From Franconibacter helveticus LMG 23732 (GTDB taxonomy: Bacteria; Pseudomonadota; Gammaproteobacteria; Enterobacterales; Enterobacteriaceae), in NCBI RefSeq assembly GCF_000463115.2, contig NZ_AWFX01000026.1, forward strand, positions 1-64,000: a stretch of DNA of 64,000 nt, read 5' to 3'. The position numbers and the translations under genes were made by a program. The notes beneath the pieces are model-generated. The model was given only the letters and a program-made list of their open reading frames with translations. It had not been told where the DNA came from and did not search any database. Of this stretch, positions 39,232 through 50,806 are shown one piece after another. Numbering within the stretch: the first letter of the stretch is position 1; every line of letters begins with the position of its first letter.

Positions 39232-39878
39232 TACCAGACGGGCTGTTCATCCTGTAAAAACGGATTATGCAGCCGCTCATAGCCGAGCGTTGAGAGGGGA
39301 CCATGACCCGGAATAAAGGTCACATCGTCGCCCAGCGGCAGCAGCTTGCGCTTGATGGCATCAATCAATTGACCATGATCGCCGCGTGGGAAGTCGCTGC
39401 GCCCGACGCCGCCTTTGAAAATCACATCGCCGGAAACCAGCAGGCGCGATTTTTCATCGAAGAAGACAATATGACCTGGTGTATGCCCGGGGCAGTGCAG
39501 CACCTGTAAAGTGATGTTGCCAACGCTTACCGTTTCACCCTCTTCAAGCCAGCGGTCCGGCGTGAGCGGCTGACACTCTTCCAGACCAAACATCCGGCTT
39601 TGCTGCGGTAGTCCTTGCAGCCAGAACTCATCTTCTTTTTCCGGACCGACAATCGGTACGCCGTAATGCGCAGCGAGTTCCGCCGCCGCGCCGACATGGT
39701 CAAGATGACCATGAGTCAACAGGATTTGTTTAACAGTGACGTTACAGGAAGCCACCTCAACTTTAATGCGCGCCGCGTCGCCGCCTGGGTCTACCAGCGC
39801 CGCCTCGCCTGTTTTCTCACACCAGATTAACGAACAGTTCTGCGCGAACGCCGTTACCGGAATAATATGATGGTTCAT
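39231..39878 (-). CDS. gloC: Hydroxyacylglutathione hydrolase GloC (YcbL)
   Basis: 215-aa metallo-beta-lactamase-fold type II glyoxalase, which hydrolyses S-lactoylglutathione in methylglyoxal detoxification. The zinc motif [11 protein letters not shown] lies near residues 53-63, with further ligands in [12 protein letters not shown] and [18 protein letters not shown] and the terminal [10 protein letters not shown]. Length equals E. coli YcbL. It is downstream of ycbK on the same strand with a 37-bp gap and no terminator, so probably cotranscribed. It complements mgsA in this window. Confidence 0.96.
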   Translation of the reverse strand: MNHHIIPVTAFAQNCSLIWCEKTGEAALVDPGGDAARIKVEVASCNVTVKQILLTHGHLDHVGAAAELAAHYGVPIVGPEKEDEFWLQGLPQQSRMFGLEECQPLTPDRWLEEGETVSVGNITLQVLHCPGHTPGHIVFFDEKSRLLVSGDVIFKGGVGRSDFPRGDHGQLIDAIKRKLLPLGDDVTFIPGHGPLSTLGYERLHNPFLQDEQPVW

Positions 39879-39915
39879 ACCGCTCCTTTACCCGGCTTGC
39901 GCCGGAATCATTTAT

Positions 39916-40467
39916 TTACCAGTGCCTTACCGGCCCGGTATCAATATGCACAAAGTTGCTGCTGGGGTAGTATCCTACACCACCAGAGCGCAGAGATAAC
40001 GCGGCTTTGCGAATATTGCTGAGCGAAATGCCTTCGATATGGAAATCCATCGCCTGGCCTTTGGTGTGGTAGCTATTTTTCGCTACACCACGGCTATGGG
40101 CGCGTAATTCGTTGTTGGTGTCACGTGAACGATAGCCGGAAATTAACTGCACCGGGCGGCGAGTGCCAAGCAATCCCTGCAAGCGATAAAGCTGATCAAA
40201 CAGCGAAGGGTCGATAGCCTTCACTTTATTCGCGCGAAAGTCACGGAAGAAGTGGTTAAGCTTTGCTAATTCATCCTGAATATAGCCCCGGCCATCAAAA
40301 AATTCGGCCTTGATCGATTCGCCGGTGTGAAGGTTGTTCAGCGTAAGAATACGCGGACGCGGCGTCGAGAGGGTGGCAAATGCCGGTGTCGGCAGGATAG
40401 CGGCCGCGCCCAGCGCAGCGCCACCTAACGCCAGCAGTTTGCGGCGATTAGCGTTTATATTTTCCAT
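39916..40467 (-). CDS. ycbK: Tat-exported M15-family peptidase-like protein YcbK
   Basis: 183-aa periplasmic protein of the peptidase M15A/DUF882 family. The twin-arginine signal is seen at NRRKLLALGGAALGAAAILPTPAFA. The catalytic-type zinc motifs SYHTKGQAMDFH and NFVHIDTGPVRHW are present, as is LISGYRSRDTNNELRA. Homologues cleave peptidoglycan cross-links (MepK in E. coli cuts 3-3 and 4-3 links), which fits its place next to ldtD, which makes 3-3 links. The start at 40467 (MENINANRRK) is chosen for the Tat signal; the frame is open to 40518. Confidence 0.93.
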   Translation of the reverse strand: MENINANRRKLLALGGAALGAAAILPTPAFATLSTPRPRILTLNNLHTGESIKAEFFDGRGYIQDELAKLNHFFRDFRANKVKAIDPSLFDQLYRLQGLLGTRRPVQLISGYRSRDTNNELRAHSRGVAKNSYHTKGQAMDFHIEGISLSNIRKAALSLRSGGVGYYPSSNFVHIDTGPVRHW

Positions 40468-40574
40468 GATAATCAGGTCTACAAGTCTGGGTGATCGTTT
40501 AATGCACTTCTGGCGCAAGAGAGCGCACCATAACTGGCGTGGCTGACCACGTCAAGCCAGGCGAAACCCAGTAA

Positions 40575-40610
40575 AAACGGGCCTTGCAGCGATGCAGGCC
40601 CGTTTTTTTC
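40575..40610 (-). terminator. Terminator hairpin after ldtD
   Basis: ACGGGCCTTGCA and TGCAGGCCCGT pair nearly perfectly, with A and T tracts outside. It lies between ldtD and ycbK on the minus strand, so some read-through or a separate ycbK promoter is needed. Confidence 0.8.
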
Positions 40611-40648
40611 TCGTTATTCCAGTGCTTAACTTTTTGACGTCGCTGAAG

Positions 40649-42484
40649 TTAGCGGATCAATTTTTCAGCTTTTGGCAAGATTTGTGCGCCCGATCGCGCG
40701 GTCTGATCGTAATTGTAAATATCTGTACGATACTGGGTACGGCCATCCGCGCCGACAAAGGCGGTCAGATAATAAAGGTTAACGGGAATAGACTGACGGA
40801 TGTTGACGTAGCGAGTATTCCCCTCTTTCAGCGCCGAAGAGATACGCGTGTCATTCCAGCCTGCATCCTGAAGCAGCATATTCGCAAGCTCTGACGCTTT
40901 GTTAACTCGCACGCAGCCTGAGCTCAGCGCCCGCACATCTTTCTGAAAGAGGTTATGGTTCGGCGTATCGTGCAGATAAATCGCGTCTGAGCTTGGCATA
41001 TTAAACTTATAGCGCCCCAGCGAGTTATGGTCGCCCGGCGCCTGCTGGAAGCGGAAAGGCAAATTACCGGGCGTAATAGTTGCCCAGTCGACCATATACG
41101 GATCGATGACCTCCGCATTGCTGCTCCAGCCACGCAGCACGGTATAGTTGTGGCGCGCCAGATAACCCGGGTCATTCCATACTTTCGGCAGAATGTCTTT
41201 ACGGGCAAGCGTGGGCGGCACATTCCAGGGCGGGTTAACCACCACGTTGTTCAGCGCGCTGCTCATCAACGGCGTTTTACGGTCCGGCCGGCCGACAATC
41301 ACTTTCGAGGCCAGCACCTCGGTGCCGTTCTGGTAATAAACCAGCGAGAACTCGGGGATATTCACCATAATGCCGGTATTCAGTTTGCCTGGCAGCAAAC
41401 GCAGGCGCTGGATATTCAGCGCCAGCACTCCGGCGCGCTGGGCAGGGCTAACATTAAGCCAGTCGCGGGTAGACTGACCGATAACGCCATCGGCTCCCAG
41501 CCCTTGCCACTTCTGAAAACGTTTCACCGCTTCCACAAGCTCGCGGTCATAAACACCGCGGGTTTGCGCGGCTTTCGGTTTTACGTCGCGCGACGGTTCT
41601 GTCTGCGCCGAAGGGCTGACGACGGCGTTATCCGCGCCGTCATCGCCTGGCAGGACAATCTGTGGCCCGCCATCAAGCATGCCGTTACGCTGGAGAATTT
41701 CACGCAGCGCGCCGATATCATTGCTCCACTGGCCGGGGCTTAGCTTCGCTTTACTGACCAACTGCGGCCACGGGCGATTGTCCGCCACCAGCCTCAGCAG
41801 GGAATCATGCATAGCGGCATACTGGGGATGCTGAGGCGCAAGGGCTGCGACAAAAGCGCTCAGCGAACCGTTATCCAGCGCCGTCTGCCACTGGTTAATC
41901 ACAGAAAGCGGCGGCGTTTCGGCTTTGTAGGGCTTGCTGCTGTATAACCAGCGGTTGCCCTGGGTAGGAATGCCCGCAACGAACTGCAAATAGCCCATCA
42001 TGGCGTCAGAGAGGACAATATCACGCGCCATACCCGTTACCGCCGGGTCGGTAAGTTGTTCAACCCAGGTCGTAAATTGCGGCTGAAAACCGGCAATGGC
42101 CACCTCGGCCAGCTGTTGCTGGAAAGCCTGCACCGCTTCGCGGTTATCCCACATGGGCTTCATTTCACGCGCAGCATAAAGCGCGGAAAGCGCATTCAGA
42201 TAAACTGGCGCGTAACCTGCCGGCAACTGCGATTCGATTTGCGAACGGCTTTGCGCAGCCGACATGCCTGCGCTTAACGGTTGAATACCGGCCATCATCG
42301 CCGTAGAGGCGGCCTGAGCGAGCGGTTGCGCCAGTGCGGTTGGCTGTACGCCTGTTGTCGCTGTGCTATCGCCCGGTACGACTTCAGGCTCATCGGCCTG
42401 AACACTAAACAGCGGAGCGAAACCGAGAGCCAGACACAGGCTTAGTGCTGACCATCGAAACCGTTGCGTATTGTTAAGCACCAT
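40649..42484 (-). CDS. ldtD: L,D-transpeptidase LdtD (YcbB)
   Basis: 611-aa periplasmic enzyme forming 3-3 cross-links in peptidoglycan and giving beta-lactam bypass. An N-terminal signal sequence (residues about 10-30) is followed by a helical scaffold domain, a peptidoglycan-binding domain ([22 protein letters not shown], about 318-340) and the YkuD catalytic domain with [20 protein letters not shown], catalytic Cys524. Full-length compared with E. coli (615). In E. coli it is under Cpx control; I did not find a clear CpxR box in 42485-42600. Confidence 0.96.
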   Translation of the reverse strand: MVLNNTQRFRWSALSLCLALGFAPLFSVQADEPEVVPGDSTATTGVQPTALAQPLAQAASTAMMAGIQPLSAGMSAAQSRSQIESQLPAGYAPVYLNALSALYAAREMKPMWDNREAVQAFQQQLAEVAIAGFQPQFTTWVEQLTDPAVTGMARDIVLSDAMMGYLQFVAGIPTQGNRWLYSSKPYKAETPPLSVINQWQTALDNGSLSAFVAALAPQHPQYAAMHDSLLRLVADNRPWPQLVSKAKLSPGQWSNDIGALREILQRNGMLDGGPQIVLPGDDGADNAVVSPSAQTEPSRDVKPKAAQTRGVYDRELVEAVKRFQKWQGLGADGVIGQSTRDWLNVSPAQRAGVLALNIQRLRLLPGKLNTGIMVNIPEFSLVYYQNGTEVLASKVIVGRPDRKTPLMSSALNNVVVNPPWNVPPTLARKDILPKVWNDPGYLARHNYTVLRGWSSNAEVIDPYMVDWATITPGNLPFRFQQAPGDHNSLGRYKFNMPSSDAIYLHDTPNHNLFQKDVRALSSGCVRVNKASELANMLLQDAGWNDTRISSALKEGNTRYVNIRQSIPVNLYYLTAFVGADGRTQYRTDIYNYDQTARSGAQILPKAEKLIR

Positions 42485-42607
42485 CCCTTGCCCCCTGTTT
42501 AATCACATCATTGGGTTTGCGAGCCAGCCCGCAACCTTATTTTCAGTATATAAAGAGAAAAAACCATTTGCCTGACCAAATGTAAAGATAATTAAAGATT
42601 AAGTACT

Positions 42608-42638
42608 ACAAAAAAAGCGGGCCGTGGCCCGCTTTTCC
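42608..42638 (-). terminator. mukFEB operon terminator
   Basis: AAAAAGCGGGCC GT GGCCCGCTTTT immediately downstream of the mukB stop. Confidence 0.92.
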
Positions 42639-42650
42639 GATTTACACCGG

Positions 42651-45600
42651 TCAGGAAATATCTGCCGTTCCCGCCAACGCTTCTCCTGGCTCGTTTTGCT
42701 GTATGGCAAAACCGCGCAGGCCCACTACGTGAACGTGTTCATGGTTCTGGAACACTTTACGCACCAGTTTGTAAGTGGTGCCTTTTTCCGGGCTGATATT
42801 CTCTGGCGCGGCGATGATCAACTGCATTTCCAGACGCTCGCAAAGTTCAAAGAGCGTGGCGATAGAGCGGGCATCAAGACGCGCCGCTTCATCCAGGAAG
42901 AGCAACCGGCAAGGCGAAATATCTTTGCCCCGCAGACGACGCGCTTCGTCTTCCCAGCTCTGTACTACCATCACCAGAATCGACATACCGGTACCGATAG
43001 CCTCACCGGTGGAAAGCGCCCCGCTCTCTGCACGTAGCCAACCGTCGGAACCACGGTTAACTTCAACTTCCATCTCCAGATAGTTGCGGTAATCCAGCAG
43101 CTCCTCGCCGATGGTTTGCGCCGTGCGCTGCCCCATATCGATTTGCGGATTCAGACGCTGGTAAAGCTTCGCCAGCGCTTCGGAGAAGGTCAGGCGATTG
43201 CTGTTAAACAAATCCTGGTGCTGCTCATGCTGTTCGGAAAGCACATCCAGCAAAGTGGCATGGGTTTCACGCACGTTGACGTTAAGCCGGACGCTATTCA
43301 CCTGGCCGAAGGAGACGCTTTGCAGCCCCTGGTTCAGCATGCGGATACGGTTCTGTTCGCGCTGGATGGTTTTACGAATGATATTCGCCACGCTGCGGGA
43401 GCTGATGGCGAGCTTCTGCTCGCGCGAGGTGAGCTCTTCCGTCAGGCGGCCAAGCTCAATCTCCATCTGCTCAATGGCTTCCACCGGGTCGTCGGTGCGA
43501 ATAATATCCTGACGGATACGCTCGCGCAGATGCTGGTAGACGGCCACAAAGAACTGGATTTTGCGCTCCGGGCGTTTAGGATCTTCCGACATGCGCAGCA
43601 CGTCGCGCAGGTGCTCGTTGTCCGCAACGGCCAGACGCAGCGCGCCCAGCGCTTTATCCGACATAGAGCGCAGCTCATCGGCGGAAAGATAAGCCAGCTC
43701 GCGACGATGCAGGCGACGCTCAACGCCGTTGTCTTTCACCAGGCGCATTACCGCACACCAGCCCGCCTTGGCGCTCACTACCTGTTCACGCATTTCAATA
43801 TAGTCGCGCTCAAGGCGCTTGAGCTTACGGGTCAGGTTATCCATTTCCGCTTCGCACAGGGTCAGCTGTTTCTCAAGCTGATTGCGGCGAGAGCGGTTGT
43901 TGCTGAGCTGCATATGCAGTTCATCGCGACGCAGGCGGGCGCGCTCTTCTGCCCCTGGATCGGCGCGAACGCCGATATCCTGAAGCTCTTTGTGTAAATC
44001 GCCCAGCAGCTCTTTTTTGGTATCGAACGAGCTTTTCAGCGAGGCCAGCACCTGATGATACTGGCTGAGCTGGGCGGCATGGGTGCGCAGCGCTTCACGC
44101 GCACGGGTACGCTCCGCTTCTGCCTGCTCCAGCCGCTGGCGCAGTTTTTCGTTCAGGTCGCTGTTGCCGCTCAGCATCTCCGCCGAATCGCTGTAGCTGA
44201 AATGCGCGCGGCGTTGCACCACTTCGCTCAGGGCGAACGCTTGCTGACGCGCATCGCGCTGTACCTGACGGGCGTACTCATAATCTTCTTTAAGCTGTTC
44301 AAACTGCTCCGGGTCGCTTTGCAATACCGAAAGCAGCGGTTCCAGCTTCGCCAGCTGGTTGCCGTGCTGCTGAATAAAGCGGGCGGCTTCCTGCGCTTCA
44401 TCCAGACGCTCGTGGATCTCATCCACCCTGTCAGCCAGCGTCTCGTCGCCGAGCAGATTCAGACGCGGCAGCAGACGGTTAAGTTGGGCCACGCCCTCTT
44501 TCGCCTGTTCAAACTGCGCGCGCTGTTGCTGGTTGTCATTTTCGTGCTGGCTGATGGCGCGTTCGATTTCATTACGACGCGTGTTCAGCGCACGGATTTC
44601 CGCTTCCGGATCGGCTTCAAAAGCCACAGCCAGATGCTGACCGACAAAGCGGCTGAACGCCTGGTGCAGACGCTGGGTTTTTTGCACGTCGAACGAGAGT
44701 GTCGCGTAGCGCTCGGCCAGCGTCTCGCGCTCGGCATGCAGGTTTTCGATACGGCTTTCGCGCGCGGCGCGGCCAAACAGCGGCAGCTCAGGGAAACGGG
44801 AGTAGCGCCACTGGCGATCCGCCACTTTCACGACCACCGCTTTTTCCAGCTCTTCAACACTGAATACGCTGTCGTCAAAGGATTGCGGATCCCCTTCGAT
44901 CAGGTAGAGATCTTCGGGACAATCCGCAAGCCCGTCGAGTTGCTCGCGTACCAAAGAGAGATCCGGCACCACAATCGCGTGACGGGAAGGACCATAGAGC
45001 GCGGAAAAGTACGGCGCGTCGTCCAGCGACACATCGTCATAAATTTCTGAAAGCAGAACGCCGCCGAACCGCTCCGCCAGCGCGTTCAGACGGGCGTCGT
45101 CGGCGCCGCCAGGCTGGCTCAAACGTTCGATTTCTTCATCAACCGCACGCTTACGCCCACCCACTTCGTCACGCTCAACGATGGCTTCGCGCTCGCGCTC
45201 CAGCAGTTGTTGTAGATATTCCGTGACCTGCTGGCCCGACTCAAACGTCTCGCCGCTCTGCTCGCTTATCTGGTTAAGGCTGCTTTGCGCCGCAAGCCAA
45301 ACCGGCGCGCGGCTGTTCAGGCTTTTGATGCGCGCCTGAAGCTGCTCCAGCTCCTGGCGCAGCGTCATGCGCTGTTCGCCAGCCTGAGAAACGCTGTCGG
45401 AGAGCGACGCGATTTGCGCTTCCAGCTCCTGATGCAGCGCTTCAAGTTCGTCCGGCTCAAAATGCCTGCCTTGTCGCTTGCAAAATTCCGCCAGCAGACG
45501 TTCCGCTTCCTGCTGCTCGCGCAGACGCTGCTCAAGTTCCGCAAGGCGCATGCGCAGCGGCTGCACCTGTTCGGCAAGATGGCGCTGTTGGCTGGCGTCG

Positions 45601-47108
45601 CGCAGCAGTTCGCGGGCGACGCTCCAGGCGTCTGAGCGGCTGACAGGACCGTTAATTGCGATAACCAGCTGGTAAGCCTGCTCAAACTGATTATGCGCCG
45701 CCTGGACCACGCTCATTTTCTGCTCAAGCGTGAGCAGCGTTTCCGTGGCCTCCTGCTCTTTTGCCTGGAACGTCTCCAGCCATTCAGCGGCGCTGTCGGC
45801 ATTAAGGTCAGGCAAGTGGCAGAGTTCGCGCGCGCGGTTAAGCGCCGTCAATGCCTGCTGATACTGAATAGCGCGCGTCTGCTGTACGTCCAGCGCCTGT
45901 TGATAGTCGGCGAGCTGGTTTTTGAGTTCATCAACTTCAAGCTCGGCGGCTTCGGCGCGCGCCTCGTTCTCTTCCTGCTGCCCGGCAGCTTCGGCCACCA
46001 CTTCGTTTTGCTCTTCCAGACGAATTTGCAGCTCGTCGAGATCCGCCTCGTAGCGCTCAATTTTTTCCTGCTGGCGCAGCGCGGTTTGCACCAGGTTCAG
46101 GTGATCGCTCGCCGCCTGGTAATCGGTCTCCAGGTCGCCTTCCGCCCCGGCGTGTTCCGCCAGTTCGCGCGCCATATCGACATGCTTGTACTGTTCAGCC
46201 GCCAGTTGCTTACGGCTGGTAAAAAGCTCACGGCGATATTCGATAGCTTTATCAAGATGAATGCGGCGCTCGTTGGCATGACGCATATAGTCCGCCGCCA
46301 CATAGTTGGTGGCTTCGGAGATCAAGTGCTTAAAGAGATCGCGGTCAGACTGAGTGACGCGGATGGCTTCCAGCGTCATGCGGTTTTCCCGCAGCGCCGC
46401 TTCCATATCCTGGAACGCTTTGCGCACGCCGCTGTTTTCCGGCAACAGATAGTCGCGCAGCGAGCGGGTAATGGCGCTGGAAATCCCGCCGTAGAGCGAC
46501 GCTTCAATCAGACGATAATATTTGCTGCGGTCGGAAGCGGAGCGCAGACGACGCGCCACAATCCCCAGATCGAACATCAGGGAGTGGTAATCGGTAATGG
46601 AGTTGAACTGCTTAAACTGTACCCCTTCCATCGCGTCGATTTTGTCTTTCAGCTCGTTCAACGTCAGCACGCGCGCCTGGCGTTCATTCAGCGTTTCCGT
46701 CAGAAGCTGCGTTGGCAGCAGGCCGCTCGGTAAGCCCTGAATAGCGAAAGGTTTGATATCAACTTTACGATCGCGACCGGCGATTTGCTGGAGGCGAACG
46801 CCCACCAGCACGCGCTGGTGGCGGGAGTTAATGACGTCCAGTACCGAGTAGCAAACGCCTGCTTTGAGTTTCCCGTGCAGACCTTTGTCACGGGAACCCG
46901 ACGTCGCGCCGGCTTCGGTCGTGTTACGAAAGTGCAGCAGCGTCAGGTCCGGGATTAGCGCCGTAACAAACGCCGCCATGGTCGTGGATTTACCTGCGCC
47001 GTTGCCGCCGGAAAGCGTGGTGACCAGTTCATCCAGATCAAACGTCCGAGCGAAAAAGCCGTTCCAGTTGATAAGCGTCAGTGAGCGAAATTTACCGCGT
47101 TCAATCAT
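42651..47108 (-). CDS. mukB: Chromosome partition protein MukB
   Basis: 1485-aa SMC-like condensin subunit. The N-terminal ATPase half has Walker [17 protein letters not shown] near residue 38, long coiled coils flank a central hinge (about 650-780, with [16 protein letters not shown]), and the C-terminal half has signature [17 protein letters not shown] and Walker [15 protein letters not shown]. It is nearly colinear with E. coli MukB (1486 aa); only the last ~15 residues differ. The start at 47108 ([12 protein letters not shown]) overlaps mukE by 8 bp; 22 further in-frame codons upstream lie inside mukE. Confidence 0.98.
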   Translation of the reverse strand: MIERGKFRSLTLINWNGFFARTFDLDELVTTLSGGNGAGKSTTMAAFVTALIPDLTLLHFRNTTEAGATSGSRDKGLHGKLKAGVCYSVLDVINSRHQRVLVGVRLQQIAGRDRKVDIKPFAIQGLPSGLLPTQLLTETLNERQARVLTLNELKDKIDAMEGVQFKQFNSITDYHSLMFDLGIVARRLRSASDRSKYYRLIEASLYGGISSAITRSLRDYLLPENSGVRKAFQDMEAALRENRMTLEAIRVTQSDRDLFKHLISEATNYVAADYMRHANERRIHLDKAIEYRRELFTSRKQLAAEQYKHVDMARELAEHAGAEGDLETDYQAASDHLNLVQTALRQQEKIERYEADLDELQIRLEEQNEVVAEAAGQQEENEARAEAAELEVDELKNQLADYQQALDVQQTRAIQYQQALTALNRARELCHLPDLNADSAAEWLETFQAKEQEATETLLTLEQKMSVVQAAHNQFEQAYQLVIAINGPVSRSDAWSVARELLRDASQQRHLAEQVQPLRMRLAELEQRLREQQEAERLLAEFCKRQGRHFEPDELEALHQELEAQIASLSDSVSQAGEQRMTLRQELEQLQARIKSLNSRAPVWLAAQSSLNQISEQSGETFESGQQVTEYLQQLLEREREAIVERDEVGGRKRAVDEEIERLSQPGGADDARLNALAERFGGVLLSEIYDDVSLDDAPYFSALYGPSRHAIVVPDLSLVREQLDGLADCPEDLYLIEGDPQSFDDSVFSVEELEKAVVVKVADRQWRYSRFPELPLFGRAARESRIENLHAERETLAERYATLSFDVQKTQRLHQAFSRFVGQHLAVAFEADPEAEIRALNTRRNEIERAISQHENDNQQQRAQFEQAKEGVAQLNRLLPRLNLLGDETLADRVDEIHERLDEAQEAARFIQQHGNQLAKLEPLLSVLQSDPEQFEQLKEDYEYARQVQRDARQQAFALSEVVQRRAHFSYSDSAEMLSGNSDLNEKLRQRLEQAEAERTRAREALRTHAAQLSQYHQVLASLKSSFDTKKELLGDLHKELQDIGVRADPGAEERARLRRDELHMQLSNNRSRRNQLEKQLTLCEAEMDNLTRKLKRLERDYIEMREQVVSAKAGWCAVMRLVKDNGVERRLHRRELAYLSADELRSMSDKALGALRLAVADNEHLRDVLRMSEDPKRPERKIQFFVAVYQHLRERIRQDIIRTDDPVEAIEQMEIELGRLTEELTSREQKLAISSRSVANIIRKTIQREQNRIRMLNQGLQSVSFGQVNSVRLNVNVRETHATLLDVLSEQHEQHQDLFNSNRLTFSEALAKLYQRLNPQIDMGQRTAQTIGEELLDYRNYLEMEVEVNRGSDGWLRAESGALSTGEAIGTGMSILVMVVQSWEDEARRLRGKDISPCRLLFLDEAARLDARSIATLFELCERLEMQLIIAAPENISPEKGTTYKLVRKVFQNHEHVHVVGLRGFAIQQNEPGEALAGTADIS

Positions 47109-47811
47109 TCTCTTCCTCTCCGCGTTCCGTCTGGTTGTCGTCATTTTCGTCGTTGAGTTGCAGATGGTTCTCAACCGGCATCGCTTCGCCGTCGCGGATC
47201 ATGCGCAGTTGCGCCTCGCGCGGATCGTCGCCGCTGCGCACGTCGGCGCCAAAACGGAAGACTGATTCGGTAATGCGGAATTTGCTGCTGTCATGGCCCA
47301 TAAACCAGACCATGCCCAGGCGGCGCAGGCGGTTAAGCGAAGAACGCACTTTTTCCTGCAATTTCTGCCTGTCGAGATCGGAGCCGGTTGAACGGTTGTT
47401 CACAAGCTTAAGCAGCTTGCCTTCATCCGCCAGCGCCAGCAGTTCATCATAGAGTTCCTGCTGGGTGAAAATGCCTTCGTTAGCGAGACGCTCCGGGCTG
47501 AGATAGAGGTAGCAGAGGATCTTGCCCACCATCATATCCAGCTCGGAGAGCACCGAGCGGGGAATAAGCGTAGTGGAGCGCGGGCGAAGGTAGAAAAACC
47601 CTTCCGGCGCGCGCACCAGCTCTACATTATAACGGCCATAAAACTCTTCCAGCTCATGCTGGAAATCCATTAAAAAAGCGTGATTATCCAGCTCTTCCAG
47701 GCCAATGTGACGCCCGGCGCGAAGCTGGCTGTCGAGCGCCGGAAACAGCGGGTTCGCCAGCGCCTGCGCCAGTTTAACCGGCATCACTTGTTCAATATTT
47801 GTCAATGACAT
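47101..47811 (-). CDS. mukE: Chromosome partition protein MukE
   Basis: 236-aa dimeric winged-helix (KITE) subunit that joins MukF and MukB. The N-terminus [20 protein letters not shown] and the central [20 protein letters not shown] and [20 protein letters not shown] match E. coli, and there is an acidic C-terminus. The start at 47811 lies inside the mukF 3' end (20-bp overlap), so translation is coupled; the open frame to 47931 is mukF shadow. Confidence 0.97.
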   Translation of the reverse strand: MSLTNIEQVMPVKLAQALANPLFPALDSQLRAGRHIGLEELDNHAFLMDFQHELEEFYGRYNVELVRAPEGFFYLRPRSTTLIPRSVLSELDMMVGKILCYLYLSPERLANEGIFTQQELYDELLALADEGKLLKLVNNRSTGSDLDRQKLQEKVRSSLNRLRRLGMVWFMGHDSSKFRITESVFRFGADVRSGDDPREAQLRMIRDGEAMPVENHLQLNDENDDNQTERGEEEND

Positions 47812-49114
47812 GCGCCTGTACCTTGGCTCCGTAATCATTAATGAGCTGCCATTTCGCCGGCAGCCCTGTAAAGTCGGCTTCCGCCACACCAAGCCGTACG
47901 GCCTGGTCGACGACGATACGCGCCACATCAAAATGGCGCGCGCGTGGGAATTGCGCCAGATAGTCGCGCATCACAATCCCGAGATCCAGCGGCTGTTGGC
48001 TGGATTTAAAGACCTCAAGCTGCGCCTCGATCATCGCCGCCAGCTGTTCGCGGATCTCGTTAAACTCTTCAAACTCAAGATCGGGCGGCAACTCGCCGGT
48101 GACTTCTTCATCGCGCAGCGCCATCTCTTCATCGCGCATATCAAGCAGACGTTCGGCGTTGGCATGCGTTAATGCCCACGGCGCATCGAAGTAACTCTGC
48201 ACGGACTGACGCAGACGCTGGGCGAAGACGCGGTTTTTATCCATATCGATAGCGGTGCGGATAAATTTATGCACGTGTCGGTCGTAACCAATCCAGAGAT
48301 CGATAGCCTGCTGGCCCCAACTGATAATGCGATCGAGTTTGCTTTGCAAATCAAACACCAGACGGTCGATAAAATCCAGGTCGTCGCGGCCAAGCGTCGC
48401 TTCCTGGATCATCAACAAATTGGCTTGCAGCTTATCGCCTGCTGCTTCCAGCGTATCCTGTAGTTCACGCAGCGTGCCTGACGTTTCAGAAAGCAAAAGC
48501 TCGCAGCTGGAGATAGCCGCGCGCCAGTCTTTATTAAGCAACTGGGCGATATCGTCTTTCACCAGCTGCTGCTGCTCATCCATAATGCGCTGGGTTAAAT
48601 CGATACTGTCGAAAATCTCTGCTACCGAATATTTCAGCGGCGCGTAAACGTTGCGATGCCAGTGAAATTCATCGCCATTTTCCTGGGCCGCGTCGGCGGC
48701 GCGTTTCAACTCGCCTGCTACAATAGAAAGCTGCATGGAAAGACGCAGCGTGGAGAACTCGCGCTGGCGAATGTAGTAGTCGGTAATGCCGATGCCGAGC
48801 GGCGTCAGGCGGTAAATGGCGTTTCCTTCCGCCTGCTCGCTGGTGAAGCGGTTAAGCAGGCGCTGGCGCACCATATCATTGATGGCGTTATTGGCGCGCT
48901 GAGCCACGGTTTCGGTCGTCTGCTCGAACGCATCGCTGACGTGGCGAAATGCGTCGACCAGTTCCCCTTCGCTCATTTCGCCATCCAGACGTTCGCCGTT
49001 AAGCGTGGCGACAGCCAGCAAAAAAGCCAGCCGGTCAACCGGAAGCTGGATGGAAAAATCATTTTTCCTGGCCCAGGCAACCAGTTCGGGGACTGTCTGG
49101 GAAAAAGTACTCAT
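47792..49114 (-). CDS. mukF: Chromosome partition kleisin MukF
   Basis: 440-aa kleisin of the MukBEF condensin, the same length as E. coli. The N-terminal winged-helix dimerisation domain ([20 protein letters not shown]), a middle helical region (about 120-330) and a C-terminal winged-helix that contacts the MukB head ([22 protein letters not shown]) are all recognisable. It follows cmoM by 3 bp, giving the operon cmoM-mukF-mukE-mukB. Confidence 0.98.
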   Translation of the reverse strand: MSTFSQTVPELVAWARKNDFSIQLPVDRLAFLLAVATLNGERLDGEMSEGELVDAFRHVSDAFEQTTETVAQRANNAINDMVRQRLLNRFTSEQAEGNAIYRLTPLGIGITDYYIRQREFSTLRLSMQLSIVAGELKRAADAAQENGDEFHWHRNVYAPLKYSVAEIFDSIDLTQRIMDEQQQLVKDDIAQLLNKDWRAAISSCELLLSETSGTLRELQDTLEAAGDKLQANLLMIQEATLGRDDLDFIDRLVFDLQSKLDRIISWGQQAIDLWIGYDRHVHKFIRTAIDMDKNRVFAQRLRQSVQSYFDAPWALTHANAERLLDMRDEEMALRDEEVTGELPPDLEFEEFNEIREQLAAMIEAQLEVFKSSQQPLDLGIVMRDYLAQFPRARHFDVARIVVDQAVRLGVAEADFTGLPAKWQLINDYGAKVQAHVIDKY

Positions 49115-49117
49115 AGT

Positions 49118-49897
49118 TTATCCTTGGGTCTCCGGCTTAAACGCAGTGACATGAATATAACGGCCCAGACTTATCCAGGGCTCCTGTCGACAGTAACGCG
49201 TTTCAAGCTCAAGCAGCGTCTCGTAATCGTCGCGCTGCTGGTGTTTTTCACGCAAATAATCGTGGAAAACCCGCACGCCGGTTTTGCTGGCCATCCGCCA
49301 GCCAATCTCTTCAAGCCAGCCATAGACCTGCTGCGGCTCGCGCGGGTAATCGGGTGAAAGCGAACGTTTTTTCTTCTTCGGCATCCCCTGCTGCACATAG
49401 GGAAAATTGCCTGCCACCATGTTGTGCATCAGCAAGCCGTGGGCATTGTAAAACATCAACGAGAGCGCGCCGCCAGGGGCGAGACAGCGCCAGAGGTGCT
49501 CCAGCACCGCTTTCGGCTCCGCCACCCATTCGAGCACAGCGTGAAACAATATCAGATCAACCGGGCTTTCCAAATGTTGAGCCGCATCCTGAGCGGCGCA
49601 TTGTACAAAATGCATGTTCTCGCTCACACCTTCCTGTAAGGCATGTTGACGCGCGCGGGCAATCATTTCGGCAGAGAGATCGCATAGCGTAACCTGATGA
49701 CCCAGCTTCGCCACGCGACAGGCGGTTTGCCCTTCTCCGCCGCCGGCGTCAAGGACGCGCAGCGGGCGCTGCGGCAGGCTTGCGAACAACATGTCGAGAT
49801 CCTGCCAGAGGATCGCCTGGCGCAGTTGCCCTTTTGTTGTACCGTATATGTTGCGCGAAAACTTTTCGGCAATGTCATCAAAATTGCGATCCCGCAT
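49118..49897 (-). CDS. cmoM: tRNA 5-carboxymethoxyuridine methyltransferase CmoM (SmtA)
   Basis: 259-aa SAM-dependent methyltransferase that methylates cmo5U34 to mcmo5U34 in tRNAs. SAM motif LRVLDAGGGEGQTACRVA near residues 47-64, CDLSAEMIARAR and FHAVLEWVAEPKAVLE follow, and the signature GMPKKKKRSLSPDYPR is conserved. The start ATG at 49897 (MRDRNFDDIAEKF) has GGTGGAG upstream; a TTG at 49930 is rejected. First gene of the muk operon, divergent from elyC with a 129-bp gap. Confidence 0.96.
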   Translation of the reverse strand: MRDRNFDDIAEKFSRNIYGTTKGQLRQAILWQDLDMLFASLPQRPLRVLDAGGGEGQTACRVAKLGHQVTLCDLSAEMIARARQHALQEGVSENMHFVQCAAQDAAQHLESPVDLILFHAVLEWVAEPKAVLEHLWRCLAPGGALSLMFYNAHGLLMHNMVAGNFPYVQQGMPKKKKRSLSPDYPREPQQVYGWLEEIGWRMASKTGVRVFHDYLREKHQQRDDYETLLELETRYCRQEPWISLGRYIHVTAFKPETQG

Positions 49898-50026
49898 AGG
49901 TACAACTCCACCAAAAAAGGTTTCCGACAAAGGCGCTATTTTGTCACAGCCGTGCGGAGAATGAACCCATTCGGAGTAAGATCGCGGGCGTTTGTCTGCC
50001 GTATGGTTAAAAAAGGAACCAGACCC

Positions 50027-50806
50027 ATGCTGTTTACGCTAAAAAAATTTATTGGCGGCCTGATGCTGCCCCTTCCCTTCCTGCTGCTGGTAATGGCGCT
50101 GGCGCTGGTGCTGCTGTGGTGGAGCCGCTGGCAGAAAACCGCAAAGGGTCTGCTGACGGCAAGCTGGTTCGCGCTGTTCCTGCTGAGTCTGCAACCGGTG
50201 ACGGACAGGCTGCTAAAGCCCATTGAATCGGCTTACCCCACCTGGCGCGGCCAGGAAAAAGTCAATTATGTGGTTGTGCTGGGAGGCGGTTACACCTGGA
50301 ACCCGGCCTGGGCGCCCAGTTCCAATCTTATTAATAACAGCTTGCCGCGTGTGACCGAAGGGATACGCCTGTGGCACGCTAATCCTGGCGCAAAATTAGT
50401 CTTTACCGGCGCCCCTGCAAAGACGAACCCCGTCAGCACCGCAGAAGCAGGCGCGCGCGTTGCGCAGAGTCTTGGCGTTCCGCGCAGCGATATCATTACG
50501 CTTGATACGCCGCGGGATACAGAAGAAGAGGCGGCGGCGGTAGCAAAGGCTATCGGGCATCAGCCATTTTTACTGGTGACATCCGCTTCGCACCTGCCGC
50601 GAGCGATGCGTTTTTTTCAACATCAGGGATTAAAACCGATACCGGCGCCGGCGAACCAAATGGCTATTGAGTCGCCGCTCAACCCCTGGGAGCGGGTTAT
50701 CCCCTCGCCGCTGTGGCTGATGCACAGCGACCGGGTAGGTTATGAGACGCTCGGCAGGATCTGGCAATGGCTTAAGGGCGCGTCAGGCGACCCAGGGAAG
50801 CAGTGA
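50027..50806 (+). CDS. elyC: Envelope biogenesis factor ElyC
   Basis: 259-aa inner-membrane protein with two N-terminal hydrophobic helices (LMLPLPFLLLVMALALVLLW and GLLTASWFALFLLSL) and a DUF218 domain (YVVVLGGGYTWNP, TEGIRLWHANPGAKLVFTG, TSASHLPRAMRFFQHQGLKPIP). In E. coli ElyC affects peptidoglycan assembly at low temperature and enterobacterial common antigen level. The start at 50027 follows AAAAGGAAC. Its last 24 bases overlap the end of ycbJ on the other strand. Confidence 0.95.
   Translation: MLFTLKKFIGGLMLPLPFLLLVMALALVLLWWSRWQKTAKGLLTASWFALFLLSLQPVTDRLLKPIESAYPTWRGQEKVNYVVVLGGGYTWNPAWAPSSNLINNSLPRVTEGIRLWHANPGAKLVFTGAPAKTNPVSTAEAGARVAQSLGVPRSDIITLDTPRDTEEEAAAVAKAIGHQPFLLVTSASHLPRAMRFFQHQGLKPIPAPANQMAIESPLNPWERVIPSPLWLMHSDRVGYETLGRIWQWLKGASGDPGKQ

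Noticed and set aside
44055-46733. Long open frames on the plus strand inside mukB (331 and 346 codons)
   Set aside because: They are antisense shadows of the MukB coiled-coil coding sequence. The composition is a mirror of Glu/Gln/Leu-rich codons and there is no start context.
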